Source of the DNA: Sphingomonas sp. CFBP 8760
Lineage (GTDB): Bacteria > Pseudomonadota > Alphaproteobacteria > Sphingomonadales > Sphingomonadaceae
Direction: 5' to 3'
NCBI RefSeq assembly: GCF_014841615.1
Contig: NZ_JACYUG010000007.1
Coordinates: forward strand, 1 to 64,000
Length of the DNA stretch: 64,000 nt
The notes below the pieces were generated by a model. It was not told the origin of the DNA, ran no database searches, and saw only the letters and a program-made list of their open reading frames with translations. Positions 35,925-45,220 of this stretch are shown one piece after another. Positions within the stretch are counted from its first letter, which is position 1. Every line of letters begins with the position of its first letter. A program made the translations under genes and the position numbers.

Positions 35925-36054
35925 TCGATTCTCCCCAGTCCGTCCCGTGTCGGGCGACGAGGACCATGACGGTGTAGATCGTCGCCGCGCGTCAAGATAG
36001 GTCGGCCATGCTGCCTTTACCAGCCGATGGCCACGCGCGCGCCGAAGGACAAGC

Positions 36055-36084
36055 GCGCGCGGGGAGGCGATATTCCCCGCGCGC
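36055..36084 (-). terminator. Hairpin between the PEP-CTERM and TrmB-like genes
   Basis: A perfect 11-bp stem (36055-36065 with 36074-36084) with an 8-base loop lies 34 bp after the PEP-CTERM stop. It would separate the tolC unit from the regulator-ABC-HlyD unit. Confidence 0.6.
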
Positions 36085-36117
36085 ATCGCTCAGGCGGCGG
36101 AACTTGGGCGGCGGGAC

Positions 36118-36636
36118 TCAGGCGGCGGCGAACCGAACTACCGCCCGGCGGCGGCGCATCGCGTACCCGACGATGCCGAACCCCGCCATCATCATCGCCC
36201 AGCTGGCCGGTTCCGGAACGGGCGAGACCACCTCGCCGATGGTCAGCGTGGCGGGAAGATCGAGGTCGCCGTCCTCCAACAGGGCAAAGCTGCCGGTGAG
36301 GAAGGTGGGCGCCGTCGTCGATCCCGTGAACAGCTGGCTCCCGAAGAAGTTAAGGAACGCGCTGCCCAGCTGGATCGTCAGTCCGCCATCGAACGAGGCG
36401 ACGTTGAAGGTGATCGACTCCGCGGTACCGGCGCTGCCGTCGAAGACGCCGGCAATCCCGTCGACGATGAACGTGTCGGCGTCCGCATAGGCCGGCGGCG
36501 CCAGCAGCGCGGAATCGATCGTGAAGGCGGCGTTGGTGGCGCCCGTCAGGTTGAAGGCGAAGATCGCGGCGTCGGCAGGTGCGGCGATCAAGGCGATCGG
36601 GGCCGTGAACGCCATCAGCATGTGCCTGGTCGTCAT
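36118..36636 (-). CDS. PEP-CTERM protein co-transcribed with tolC
   Basis: A 172-residue exported protein with a signal peptide (MTTRHMLMAFTAPIALIAAPADA). A short beta-rich domain (IFAFNLTGATNAAFTIDSALL, then GIAGVFDGSAGTAESITFNVASFDGG) precedes the PEP-CTERM tag PEPASWAMMMAGFGIVGYAMRRRR. Its ATG comes one base after the tolC stop, and its ribosome site AAGGGAGA is inside tolC, so the two are translationally coupled. A PEP-CTERM protein wired into a type I secretion operon is unusual; see findings. Confidence 0.9.
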   Translation of the reverse strand: MTTRHMLMAFTAPIALIAAPADAAIFAFNLTGATNAAFTIDSALLAPPAYADADTFIVDGIAGVFDGSAGTAESITFNVASFDGGLTIQLGSAFLNFFGSQLFTGSTTAPTFLTGSFALLEDGDLDLPATLTIGEVVSPVPEPASWAMMMAGFGIVGYAMRRRRAVVRFAAA

Positions 36637-36637
36637 G

Positions 36638-38209
36638 TCATTTCTCCCTTTGTGAACCGGATGCAGGAATGGGGTCCGACGCGTCGCCGGACGGCAGCGG
36701 CAGCGTCGTGGCGAGCGGACCGTCGGGCGCAGGACTGGCGACGCCCGTCCGGACCGCCGCGGCGGCGGCGATTGTCGGCGCCGGATACCCTTTGGCGGAG
36801 GGGCGCTGGATACGATCGAACGCGCGGACCAGCGGCAGGAACGGACCGAACTGATCGCGGCGCTGCGCCGCCAGATTGGCACCGGCATCATAGGGCGCGA
36901 TGCCGTCGACCAGCACCGCCGCCTGCAGACGCCCGATAAAGGCCAGCAGCGTCGCCTGTCCCGCGAACAGGCTGTAGCGTGCGTTGACGGTGAGCAACTG
37001 CGCGTTGAGCAGCCGCTGTTCGGAATCGATCACCTCGAAATTGGACCGGAACCCCTCGGCGAAGCCGCGGCGGACCCCGCCCAGCGCCGCCTCCGCCGCC
37101 GTCACGGCTTCCTGGCCCACCCGCAACTGCTGTTGCGCCGTCACCGTCTGGTTCCAGGCGTTGAGCACGCCGGCGGCGACGCTGCGCCGTGCCTCCTCCA
37201 CCCGGAAGGTGGCCGATTGCTGCTGCGCGATCGCCGCGCGCACGCGGGAGCCGATCACGCCCTGCGCGAAGAAGGGCACCGTCAGGTTGATCGATCCGCC
37301 GATGTTGCCGCCCAGATCGCGCGTCTGGAACCCCGCCGGATTGACATAGCCGACATTGCCCTGCGCCGAGATCGAGGGTGCGCGTTCCGCCCGCGCCGCG
37401 GCGATGCGCTGGCCGCTGGCCCGCTCGTTGAGAATCGCCTGCCACAGGATCGGGCTTTCGTCGGCCGCGGCACGCTGCGCCTCGACCGACGTCATGGGCA
37501 CGGCGGGCAGGCCGGGGCCGGGATCAAGCGCACCCGGATTGCGCCCGACCACGGTCGCGAAGCGCGACCGGCTCTGCTGGAGGCTCGCCAGCGACTGGGC
37601 CAGCGCGGCCCGGATGATGAGCATCTGCGCCTGCGCCTGCGCGACATCGGTCATCGCCAGATCGCCCTCCGCCTCACGCGAGCGGTTCTGGGCGACCTGC
37701 CGTTCGTAATTCCCGACCGCCTGCGTCTGGATCGCCACGAGCTGCTGGTCGCGCAGGACCGACACATAGGCATCGATCACCTCGAACAGGATGGAATTCT
37801 CCACCTCGCGCAGCCGTTCGCGTCCCGACAGGACATCCGCCTCCGCCGCCGACACTTGCGCCGCGGTGCGCCCGCCGCTGCTCAACAGCTGGCTGATCGA
37901 CATCGACGCCCCCATCGATCGCTGCTCGAACACGGAGAAGCCCTCCGACGAGAGGCCACGCTGGCGTCGCTCGTTGAGGGCGATGTTGCTGTTGATCGAC
38001 GCACCCAGCCGATAGGGGCTCATCGCCTCGATCACCGTCTCGTCGAGCGCGCGCAGTTCGGCGCGTTGCGCCTGCAATTGCGGGTTGTGGCGATAGGCAT
38101 CGGCGATCGCCTCCGCCAGCGTCTCGGCCGCGACGGTGCCGGGCATGGCGATCAGGGCCAGCGCCCAGCACCAGCGTCGACCATATCGTCGCAGCGACAT
38201 CGTGTTCAT
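36638..38209 (-). CDS. TolC-family outer membrane channel
   Basis: A 523-residue outer membrane efflux protein with a signal peptide ending at TVAAE. The two TolC repeats are clear: LAEAIADAYRHNPQLQAQRAELRALDE at the start, and the long helical hairpins such as LREVENSILFEVIDAYVSVLRDQQLVAIQTQAVGNYERQ, then EEARRSVAAGVLNAWNQTVTAQQQLRVG. It should complete the trans-envelope channel with the ABC and HlyD subunits. A Pro/Ala/Ser-rich C-terminal tail of about 60 residues follows the core. ATG 38209 has GGGGG four bases upstream. Alternative start at Met4. Confidence 0.94.
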   Translation of the reverse strand: MNTMSLRRYGRRWCWALALIAMPGTVAAETLAEAIADAYRHNPQLQAQRAELRALDETVIEAMSPYRLGASINSNIALNERRQRGLSSEGFSVFEQRSMGASMSISQLLSSGGRTAAQVSAAEADVLSGRERLREVENSILFEVIDAYVSVLRDQQLVAIQTQAVGNYERQVAQNRSREAEGDLAMTDVAQAQAQMLIIRAALAQSLASLQQSRSRFATVVGRNPGALDPGPGLPAVPMTSVEAQRAAADESPILWQAILNERASGQRIAAARAERAPSISAQGNVGYVNPAGFQTRDLGGNIGGSINLTVPFFAQGVIGSRVRAAIAQQQSATFRVEEARRSVAAGVLNAWNQTVTAQQQLRVGQEAVTAAEAALGGVRRGFAEGFRSNFEVIDSEQRLLNAQLLTVNARYSLFAGQATLLAFIGRLQAAVLVDGIAPYDAGANLAAQRRDQFGPFLPLVRAFDRIQRPSAKGYPAPTIAAAAAVRTGVASPAPDGPLATTLPLPSGDASDPIPASGSQREK

Positions 38210-38613
38210 ACACCCCCGAACCGGCGCCAGCCACCGGCATGACGACGTCGACCACCATCGCCCGGTGCCATCCGGACTTTCCGCCCGGTCGCGTGCCGCA
38301 ACCGCATTAGCCGGGGCGACGGCCGCCCTGTCAAACGCTTATTTGTCGCAACTGCTAACAGTGTCTCACATAGAGACGGCGATCCGGCCGACCCATAGAT
38401 TGACGATCGGGGATAGGATCGGCGTGGGTCGGGCAGGGGGCGAATCCATTCCGGCCGCCCCCTGACGCGCGACGGCATCGGCCGGGTCCATCCCGTCACG
38501 GCGACCACGGCGAAGCGATGACGGCGGGGCAGACTGCCTGTCATCATTCTCCACACCCCGGACTTTCCCACCCCTCGACAGGGATCATGCCCGGTCGATC
38601 GAGCCGCCCATCG
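38210..38613. other. Intergenic region, about 400 bp, tolC promoter region
   Basis: No gene seen. On the minus strand TTGACA (38334-38329) and TAATGC (38309-38304) are separated by 19 bp and could be the tolC promoter, although the spacing is long. A perfect GTCTC-N5-GAGAC palindrome lies just upstream of it. Confidence 0.4.
38363..38377. promoter_or_regulatory. Palindrome upstream of tolC
   Basis: GTCTC-ACATA-GAGAC lies about 30 bp upstream of the possible -35 element of the tolC unit. It is a candidate operator; nothing more can be shown. Confidence 0.3.
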
Positions 38614-38943
38614 CTATCGGGGCCGCACGCATCCGTGCAGGATCACCGCGTCGGGCAGCATCACGCTGATGAAGCCCGCGGTATCGCCGGTGGCCGCCAC
38701 GCGACAGACGCCGGGGGTGTATCGCCACGTCATCATCGCACCGCCCCCGCCGACGATGGCGGCCTGCACCACCCTGCCCTGCGGGGTATCCGATTCGGCC
38801 ACCGGTATCGCGGTCACGTCGGGAAGGGCCGTGCGGTGCAGCACCACGACATCGCCCTGTCGGGTCAGGCGCCAGTCCGGCGCCTCCCCCACCGCGATCA
38901 CCTCGACCGGGGCGACGAGCCTGGGTGGCATATCGGTCGTCAT
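38614..38943 (-). CDS. 109-residue orphan behind the RTX protease
   Basis: A small protein without a signal peptide or membrane helix, predicted mostly beta (VEVIAVGEAPDWRLTRQGDVVVLHRTALP, then AAIVGGGGAMMTWRYTPGVCRV). It has two cysteines (Cys near 79 and Cys near 106). It starts 10 bp after the protease stop on the same strand, so it is very probably co-transcribed. In serralysin loci this position is often held by the periplasmic inhibitor Inh (AprI), also a small beta-barrel with one disulfide. However, I see no export signal and no clear Inh motif, so this is only a positional analogy. It could also be a secretion chaperone. Confidence 0.6.
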   Translation of the reverse strand: MTTDMPPRLVAPVEVIAVGEAPDWRLTRQGDVVVLHRTALPDVTAIPVAESDTPQGRVVQAAIVGGGGAMMTWRYTPGVCRVAATGDTAGFISVMLPDAVILHGCVRPR

Positions 38944-38953
38944 CCCAGCCCGT

Positions 38954-41900
38954 TCAGGCGGTCAGCAACGCGCCGGCGGACATCGCGCCCCCCATCGCGT
39001 CGTACAGATAGAACGGGCTGTTGACGAACCCGGCCGACAGGTCGCCGGCATCCGCCCCGGGCCCGGTGTCTGCCGTGGCCATCCCGGTCGTCCCCGATGC
39101 GACATCGACCGATGCCAGTTCCCGCACCCGGCCGTCGACGAAGCCCTCGTCGGCACCGGACACGAAACCGTACCACCAGTAACCGTCGCTACGGCCCAGC
39201 GCCTTCAGCACCGCGCCGCCCTGGCTCGCCAGTTCCGCCGTGTCGCCGCGGGCGGTGCCGTCGAGCAGCACCAGGCCGCTCGTCGCGACCGTGAGGAAGC
39301 CGTTGGCATCCGCGCCGCGCAACTGCTTCGACGTCGCGATCCGGTCGCCGCTGCTCCAGTCGAGCACCCGGTCGCTCCCGCTGGTCGCGGTCGTGTTGAA
39401 GGCGAAGACATCGCCGCCGCCGCCGCCGAGCAGGCTGTCGTTGCCCGCCCCGCCGGTCAGCCAGTCGTCGCCGCCAGCGCCGTTCAGCCACATGCCACGA
39501 TCGTCGGCGGTCAGCCGATCCGCGAAGGCGCTGCCCTCGAACGCCTCGACATTGCGATACGTGTCTCCCCGCGCATCGCCGCCGGTGCCGCGCATCCCCA
39601 ACCCGTCGACGATCACGCCCGCCGCGGCGTCGCGATAGCTGACGATGTCGAAACCGCTCCGCCCGTCCAGCGCATTGATGCCGGCACCGGCGACCAGCAT
39701 CTGGTCGAATTCGTTGCCGGTCAGGTCGATCGCATCGCTGCCGGTCGCGGCCACCATCATCTCGACCGCCGCCCCGTCCGCCAGCGTGTACGAGCGTGCC
39801 GACACCACCGCCCGGTCGGCGCCGCCGCCGGCGCCCTCGACGATGACGGTGCCGACATGGCGAACGACATAGGTGTCGTCACCCGCCGCGCCGGCCAGCG
39901 TGTCCTGCCCGGCGATGCCCCCTGTCAGGACGTTGGCCTGCGCATTGCCGGTCACCCGGATCGCCCCGCCGACGACCTCGATATTCTCGAACGTCGCGGC
40001 CAGCGTCCAGTTGACCGAGGTACGGACCAGGTCCACGCCCTCGTTGGCGAGTTCGTTGACGAAATCCAGTGTGTTGTCGACGTCGTAGACATCGTTGCCC
40101 GCGCCCCCGACCATGTAGTCGACGCCCGCGCCACCGGCGAGCGTGTCGTTGCCGCCAAAGCTGTTGATGTAATCGTCGCCTGCCAGTGCGACCAGCAGAT
40201 CGTCACCTGCCCCGCCCTGAAGGCTGTCGCGTCCGGCATGACCTTCCAGACCGGTGGTGCCGGCCGCCATGTACTGTGTGATGATCGGATCGTAGAGCAG
40301 GGTCTGCTGCGCCCCGCTGACGACGACATAGGCATAGACGTTGCCCGTACCGATGGTGAACGCGTTGGTGCCTTCCAGCTTCATCACCGTGACCATCGGG
40401 GAGGCACCGAAGCGGCCGTCCTTGTCCGCCTGGAGCAGGGTGTCGTTACCCTGCTTCACCAGCGTCACATGACCGCTGATGAACGGGCTGAACGTGCCGA
40501 TCGTGGTGGTCGCCCCCGCTGGCGTGAACAGGCCTTGCGAGAGGATCGCTGTCAGCCCCAGCAGATCGCCGCCCGCACCGCCCTGGAAGTCGCGCACCAC
40601 GATGCCGTTGCGGTTGAACGAGGCGATATCCCGATTGCCCCACTGGATCGCCAGTTCGTCACGTCCGGCGCCCAGCGTGATGTCGTAGCCCGCGCGATCG
40701 GTGTTCCCCGCGATGCTGATGCCCACCACGTCGTTGCCGTCCCCGGCATCGATCACCGTGGTGCGGGCACCACGGATCGTGATGAAATCGTCGCCCATTC
40801 CACCCAGTGCGGTGACGGTATCGCGATAGGGAAGCTGCGAATCCGTCGTGGTACGGGATGGCAGCAGGCCGGCCAGGAAATTCAGCGTGTCATCGCCTTC
40901 GCCGCCATCCAGCATGATCGTCGACGCGATAGGATAGGTGGCGAACCGGTTGAGCGAGATGTTGTCGTTGCCGCCATTGCCGATGAAGATATCGTCCCCC
41001 CCCAGCGCGTCGTCGATCGTCAGATTCTCGTCGCCGCCGATCACCACGTCGCTGAACTGCGTGGTGACGATCTGTTCGAAGTTGAGCACCGTATCGATAC
41101 CGGCGCCGGTATCCTGCGCGGTCGTGATGCGCAGATCCAGCGTGATACCATTGGCGATGTTGGTGTTGGTCGAGAAATTGAGGACGTCATATCCCTCGCC
41201 CCCGTCGAGGTAATCATCGCCCGCGCCGCCGGTCACATTGTCCTCGCCCGCCCCGCCGATCAGCGTATCGGCAACGCTGCCACCGAACAGCGCGTCGTTC
41301 CTTGCCGTTCCGACGAAATTATTCGAACCGGTGCCGCCATAAATCAGGACGCTTTCGACATTCGTCACCGATCCCACGGCGACGCCGTTCGAATAGAGAT
41401 AGTTGATGGCATCGCCCTGCGTCAGATCGAGCGACAGATCGTCGGTACGGCCGCCGAATTGCAGCACGGCGTGATCGACGCCTTCGCCGCCATCTATGAC
41501 GTCGTTGCCACCGTCGAACGTCGCACCGCTGCTGACGACCGAACCCGTGATCGTCAGCGTCACCGGGCGTGATCCGTTCAGCAGGCTGTCATTTCCCGTG
41601 CCGCCGATCAGCGTGTCGTTGCCCTGACCACCGATGATCATGTCGGATCCGTCGCCACCATCGAGATAATCGTCCCGGTTGGCGTGGGACAGATCGCCGA
41701 CCGTCAGCGCATCGCCGACCAGCAGGTCGTTGCCCGTCCCGCCGAACAGGATATCCTGTCCGCCGCCGCCGACCAGGGTGTCGATGCCCGTACCGCCGAC
41801 GAAGCGGTTGGCCACGTCGTTGCCGAAAAAGCGATTGCGGAAATCGCCGCCGATCAGATTTTCGATACCCGACAGCGTATCGGTGCCGACACCGGTGTTC

Positions 41901-44900
41901 TGGGCCGCCGCGATGGCGAGATCCACCGTCACGCGTGCCGCTAGCCGCGAATAATCGATCGTGTCGATGCCGTCGCCGCCGTCGATCGCATCGTTGCCGC
42001 CGCCGTCCTGGAAGACGTTGGCGGCCGCATTGCCGAACACGGCGTTCGTGCCGGTGCCCAGTCGCAGGTTTTCGATACCGCTCAGCATGTCGCGACCCTG
42101 TCCGGTGTCCTGCGCCGTGGTCAGCCGCAGATCGACGGTCGTGTTGGTCGCCCCGGTATAGACGGCGGTATCGATGCCGTCGCCGCCGTTCAGGATGTCG
42201 TCGCCCGCGCCACCGTCGAGCACGTCGTTCCCGTCGAGGCCGGCCAGCCGGTCGCCGCCGTCACCGCCGGACAGGACGTTGACGCCGGCGTCACCGGTCA
42301 GCCAGTCGTCGCCGCTGCCGCCGCGCAGATTCTCGATATCGCGCAGGTTGGCGATCATGGTCCCGTCGGCCAGGACGGTGCCCGCCCCGCCGGTCAGGCT
42401 GCCGATGACGCCGGTCCGATAGGTACCGAACGAGGCGGTATCCGTTCCGGCCCCGCCGATCAGCGTGTCGAGGCCGCCGATACGGCCGAGGCCGTCACCG
42501 GCCAGCACGTCGTCGCCGGCGCCACCATCGATGACGTTGGCGGCGGCATCGCCCGACAGGGTGTCGGCGAAGGCCGAGCCGGTCAGATTCTCGAACCCGG
42601 TCGCCAGCACCGTCTCGCCCAGGCGGACGGTCTGCGCGGTGCCCTGCGCATTCAGGTCATAACCGATCGCCCGCGACTGCCGGGCGAAGCTGAGCGTATC
42701 GGTGCCCGCACCTCCGGCCAGCGTATCGGCCCCGACCAGCCCGTCGATCACGTTGTCGCCGGCATCGCCGACGATCGTGTCGGCCTGACGCGATCCGATC
42801 GCGTTCTCGACGCCCGTGACGGTATCGCGTCCGGCCCCCGTGGCCTGTGCGCCGGCGATGCCCAGATCGATCGACACGCCGGTATAGGCCTGTTCGAACG
42901 ACACGGTGTCGCGGCCCTCGCCACCCAGCACGATATCGTCGCCCATCGTTCCGACCAGCAGGTCGTCCCCCGCGCCGCCGTCCAGCGTCGCGGTGGCGGT
43001 GTCCAGCAGCGTGGGGGCCGGCACCGACGCCCCTTCCAGCGAGACGTTCAGGACATAGGCGAAGCCGACCGGCAGGTTGGTCGAGATCAATGTGCCGCCG
43101 GACGTCGCGCTGTTGGTGATCGCGGTGTAATAGACCCCGTCCGCCGGCAGCACGAAGACCAGCTTCGGATCGGCGGCCAGCCGGCTGCCCTCGTCACGCT
43201 TCAGCGATTCGTAATTGCTGGCGAGCGTCCGGCCAGTAGAGTCCAGCAACAGCAGCCCGGGATAGATGCTGCCCCCGATCAGATCGACATCGAGCGTGAC
43301 GGTCGCGCCGGCCTTGCCCGAAAAGCTGTAATATTCGTAACCGATCCGCGCGGTCGTGCCGATGATCGTGGCATGCGGGATCGTCGTCGGATTCTCGACG
43401 CCATAGCGTTCGGCCAGATGAAAATTGCCGTCCAGCGATACGGCGGTCGCCGCCGTGCCGTTGATCCTGGTGCCGGTCTTGACGACATCGGGCAGCGCCG
43501 GACGCAGGAGGGCGAAGCCACCGCCGACCAGCCGGTCGTCGCCGGCCCCGCCGGCCAGCACGTCGTCGCCCCCCGCGCCACCGGCGAGCAGGTTGTTGCC
43601 GCCATCGCCGGTCAGCACGTCGTCATACGCCGTGCCCGCCACGCTCTCGATCCCGCGCAGGATATCGGTGTCGGTGCCGTTCACGACCCCGATGTCGGCC
43701 GCGCCGCCGTTCAGCGTGACCGTGATCCCGGTCGTCGCCGATGCGAACGACACCGTGTCAGCCCCGTCGCCGCCGACGATCGTGTCCGATCCCTGCATGG
43801 CGTCGAACAGGTCGTCGCCGGCATTGCCGACCAGCAGATTGTCCGCCTGGTTGCCGACCAGTACGTCGTTGCCGGCACCACCGATCGCATTCTCGATCAG
43901 CGACCGGGTGTCGCCGTCATGCAGCAGCGCGTTGCCGACGCTGCCCTGCATCGGCGCCTCGAACCCCAGATAGGCCTCCGCATTGGCGAGCTGCGCCGCC
44001 GACAGGACGCTGGTCGCCCCCGGCCGCAGGTCCACCGATACGCCACCGGTGTAGTTGGACAGGTCGTAGGTGTCGTTGCCGCCACCGTCCCAGATCGTCT
44101 CCAGCACCTTGTTGCCCGTGGGCGCGCCCTGCCCGACATCGTTGACGAAGCCTTCGCCGGTCTGTTCGTTCCACCGATAGACCGTGCTGGTCGAGTTGGT
44201 GGTGTAGTTGGCGCCGTACAGATATTGCAGCGCGGCGATGTCGTACATCATGTAGGACTGGGCGTTGCTCTGCCCGTCGCCGTTATACGCGTTACGGGTG
44301 TCGGGCGCGGTGCTGTAGGTCATCAGCGACCAGAGCTGGCCGTCCTTGGCCCATTCCAGCGACCGCGTGCCGTACATCGGCGTCGAGGAACCGAACAGCG
44401 AACCGAGATCGACCGCGGTATAGTCGTCGCCGCCATGCTTCAGCCCGAGCGTGTGGCCGATCTCGTGCAGGATGGTGGTATAGCCCCAATTGCCCTTTTC
44501 GGGATTGGTGTAATAGGGCTGCTGGGTCCGGCCGAACCAGATATCGCCGGTCGGGTTCTGCCCCAATGGGTTATCGGTGGTACCGGGGAAATTGCCCATC
44601 GCCGACGGCACCGACGCCGACGTGGTCTGTGCCAGCCTGAACGTCGCGCGGTCGGCGAGCGATTCGGCGGGCGACACCTCGCGGAACGTCAGGTTGGTGT
44701 AGCTGGCGACCAGCGCGAAGCCCGCGCGGGTCGCCTCGCGCTGCATGTCGTTGAACGGCAACAGGGCGATCGCCTGCCCCATGTCGTAATTCGCGCCGTA
44801 ATCGTTCCCGTCCTCGGGGAAGGTGTAGGTCAGCTGCGTGCCCGTGATCTTGCTGCCGATCAGCACGGCATCGACGTTGCGATCGCCGCTGAAGGCATAG

Positions 44901-45166
44901 CTGCCGTCCGCGTTGCGGGTCTGCGTCAGGATTTCATATTGGCGCGCGGGGTTGGTGGAGAGCGCGGCCATCGTGCCGATATGCACGGTCGCGTCGCCGC
45001 CGCCCGCGCCGCTGGCCAGCGCGCAGGCCGCACAACCGCAGCCGACCACCACCGGATCGAAGCCGTCGCCACCGAACCCGGCCAGTTCCATGTCCATCGC
45101 GATACCGCCGACGGGCATCGTATCGAACGCCGTGGCGAAATTGGTGGCGGCTGGCTGATCCGTCAT
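38954..45166 (-). CDS. Giant serralysin-like RTX metalloprotease (2070 residues)
   Basis: Predicted type I secretion substrate. Residues 1-60 are a propeptide-like region with an unusual Cys cluster (VVGCGCAAC; Cys43, 45, 48). The M10B catalytic domain has HEIGHTLGLKH (zinc ligands His234, His238, His244, Glu235) and a Met-turn at SLMTYS (Met282). RTX nonapeptides start near residue 430. A PPC-like beta domain interrupts at about 600-712 (GYEYYSFSGKAGATVTLDVDL). Then about 1,300 residues of further RTX blocks of type GGxGxDxLxG bind calcium. The C-terminus ends LLTA without a signal peptide, fitting ABC export. ATG 45166 has GAGGGG upstream. It is several times longer than the ~480-residue classic serralysins, so an adhesin or matrix role alongside proteolysis is plausible. 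Confidence 0.93.
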   Translation of the reverse strand: MTDQPAATNFATAFDTMPVGGIAMDMELAGFGGDGFDPVVVGCGCAACALASGAGGGDATVHIGTMAALSTNPARQYEILTQTRNADGSYAFSGDRNVDAVLIGSKITGTQLTYTFPEDGNDYGANYDMGQAIALLPFNDMQREATRAGFALVASYTNLTFREVSPAESLADRATFRLAQTTSASVPSAMGNFPGTTDNPLGQNPTGDIWFGRTQQPYYTNPEKGNWGYTTILHEIGHTLGLKHGGDDYTAVDLGSLFGSSTPMYGTRSLEWAKDGQLWSLMTYSTAPDTRNAYNGDGQSNAQSYMMYDIAALQYLYGANYTTNSTSTVYRWNEQTGEGFVNDVGQGAPTGNKVLETIWDGGGNDTYDLSNYTGGVSVDLRPGATSVLSAAQLANAEAYLGFEAPMQGSVGNALLHDGDTRSLIENAIGGAGNDVLVGNQADNLLVGNAGDDLFDAMQGSDTIVGGDGADTVSFASATTGITVTLNGGAADIGVVNGTDTDILRGIESVAGTAYDDVLTGDGGNNLLAGGAGGDDVLAGGAGDDRLVGGGFALLRPALPDVVKTGTRINGTAATAVSLDGNFHLAERYGVENPTTIPHATIIGTTARIGYEYYSFSGKAGATVTLDVDLIGGSIYPGLLLLDSTGRTLASNYESLKRDEGSRLAADPKLVFVLPADGVYYTAITNSATSGGTLISTNLPVGFAYVLNVSLEGASVPAPTLLDTATATLDGGAGDDLLVGTMGDDIVLGGEGRDTVSFEQAYTGVSIDLGIAGAQATGAGRDTVTGVENAIGSRQADTIVGDAGDNVIDGLVGADTLAGGAGTDTLSFARQSRAIGYDLNAQGTAQTVRLGETVLATGFENLTGSAFADTLSGDAAANVIDGGAGDDVLAGDGLGRIGGLDTLIGGAGTDTASFGTYRTGVIGSLTGGAGTVLADGTMIANLRDIENLRGGSGDDWLTGDAGVNVLSGGDGGDRLAGLDGNDVLDGGAGDDILNGGDGIDTAVYTGATNTTVDLRLTTAQDTGQGRDMLSGIENLRLGTGTNAVFGNAAANVFQDGGGNDAIDGGDGIDTIDYSRLAARVTVDLAIAAAQNTGVGTDTLSGIENLIGGDFRNRFFGNDVANRFVGGTGIDTLVGGGGQDILFGGTGNDLLVGDALTVGDLSHANRDDYLDGGDGSDMIIGGQGNDTLIGGTGNDSLLNGSRPVTLTITGSVVSSGATFDGGNDVIDGGEGVDHAVLQFGGRTDDLSLDLTQGDAINYLYSNGVAVGSVTNVESVLIYGGTGSNNFVGTARNDALFGGSVADTLIGGAGEDNVTGGAGDDYLDGGEGYDVLNFSTNTNIANGITLDLRITTAQDTGAGIDTVLNFEQIVTTQFSDVVIGGDENLTIDDALGGDDIFIGNGGNDNISLNRFATYPIASTIMLDGGEGDDTLNFLAGLLPSRTTTDSQLPYRDTVTALGGMGDDFITIRGARTTVIDAGDGNDVVGISIAGNTDRAGYDITLGAGRDELAIQWGNRDIASFNRNGIVVRDFQGGAGGDLLGLTAILSQGLFTPAGATTTIGTFSPFISGHVTLVKQGNDTLLQADKDGRFGASPMVTVMKLEGTNAFTIGTGNVYAYVVVSGAQQTLLYDPIITQYMAAGTTGLEGHAGRDSLQGGAGDDLLVALAGDDYINSFGGNDTLAGGAGVDYMVGGAGNDVYDVDNTLDFVNELANEGVDLVRTSVNWTLAATFENIEVVGGAIRVTGNAQANVLTGGIAGQDTLAGAAGDDTYVVRHVGTVIVEGAGGGADRAVVSARSYTLADGAAVEMMVAATGSDAIDLTGNEFDQMLVAGAGINALDGRSGFDIVSYRDAAAGVIVDGLGMRGTGGDARGDTYRNVEAFEGSAFADRLTADDRGMWLNGAGGDDWLTGGAGNDSLLGGGGGDVFAFNTTATSGSDRVLDWSSGDRIATSKQLRGADANGFLTVATSGLVLLDGTARGDTAELASQGGAVLKALGRSDGYWWYGFVSGADEGFVDGRVRELASVDVASGTTGMATADTGPGADAGDLSAGFVNSPFYLYDAMGGAMSAGALLTA

Positions 45167-45205
45167 GCGTTGTCCCCTCGATGACCGGGTGAGTATCGGT
45201 CGCTA

Positions 45206-45220
45206 CTAATACCAAATTAG
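45206..45220. promoter_or_regulatory. Palindrome in the RTX protease promoter region
   Basis: CTAAT-ACCAA-ATTAG lies 40 bp upstream of the RTX start codon, in an A+T-rich stretch. The same half-sites in the opposite arrangement (ATTAG-N6-CTAAT) occur before the ABC gene at 34999-35014. It may be an operator of the locus. Confidence 0.3.

Noticed and set aside
38669-41572. 967-codon plus-strand frame antisense to the RTX gene
   Set aside because: It mirrors the repetitive RTX codons; its repeated His/Arg/Ile pattern is a by-product.
38954-43900. Regular short repeats that could look like a CRISPR or satellite array
   Set aside because: They encode RTX nonapeptides in one continuous reading frame; there are no constant repeats with unique spacers and no cas genes.
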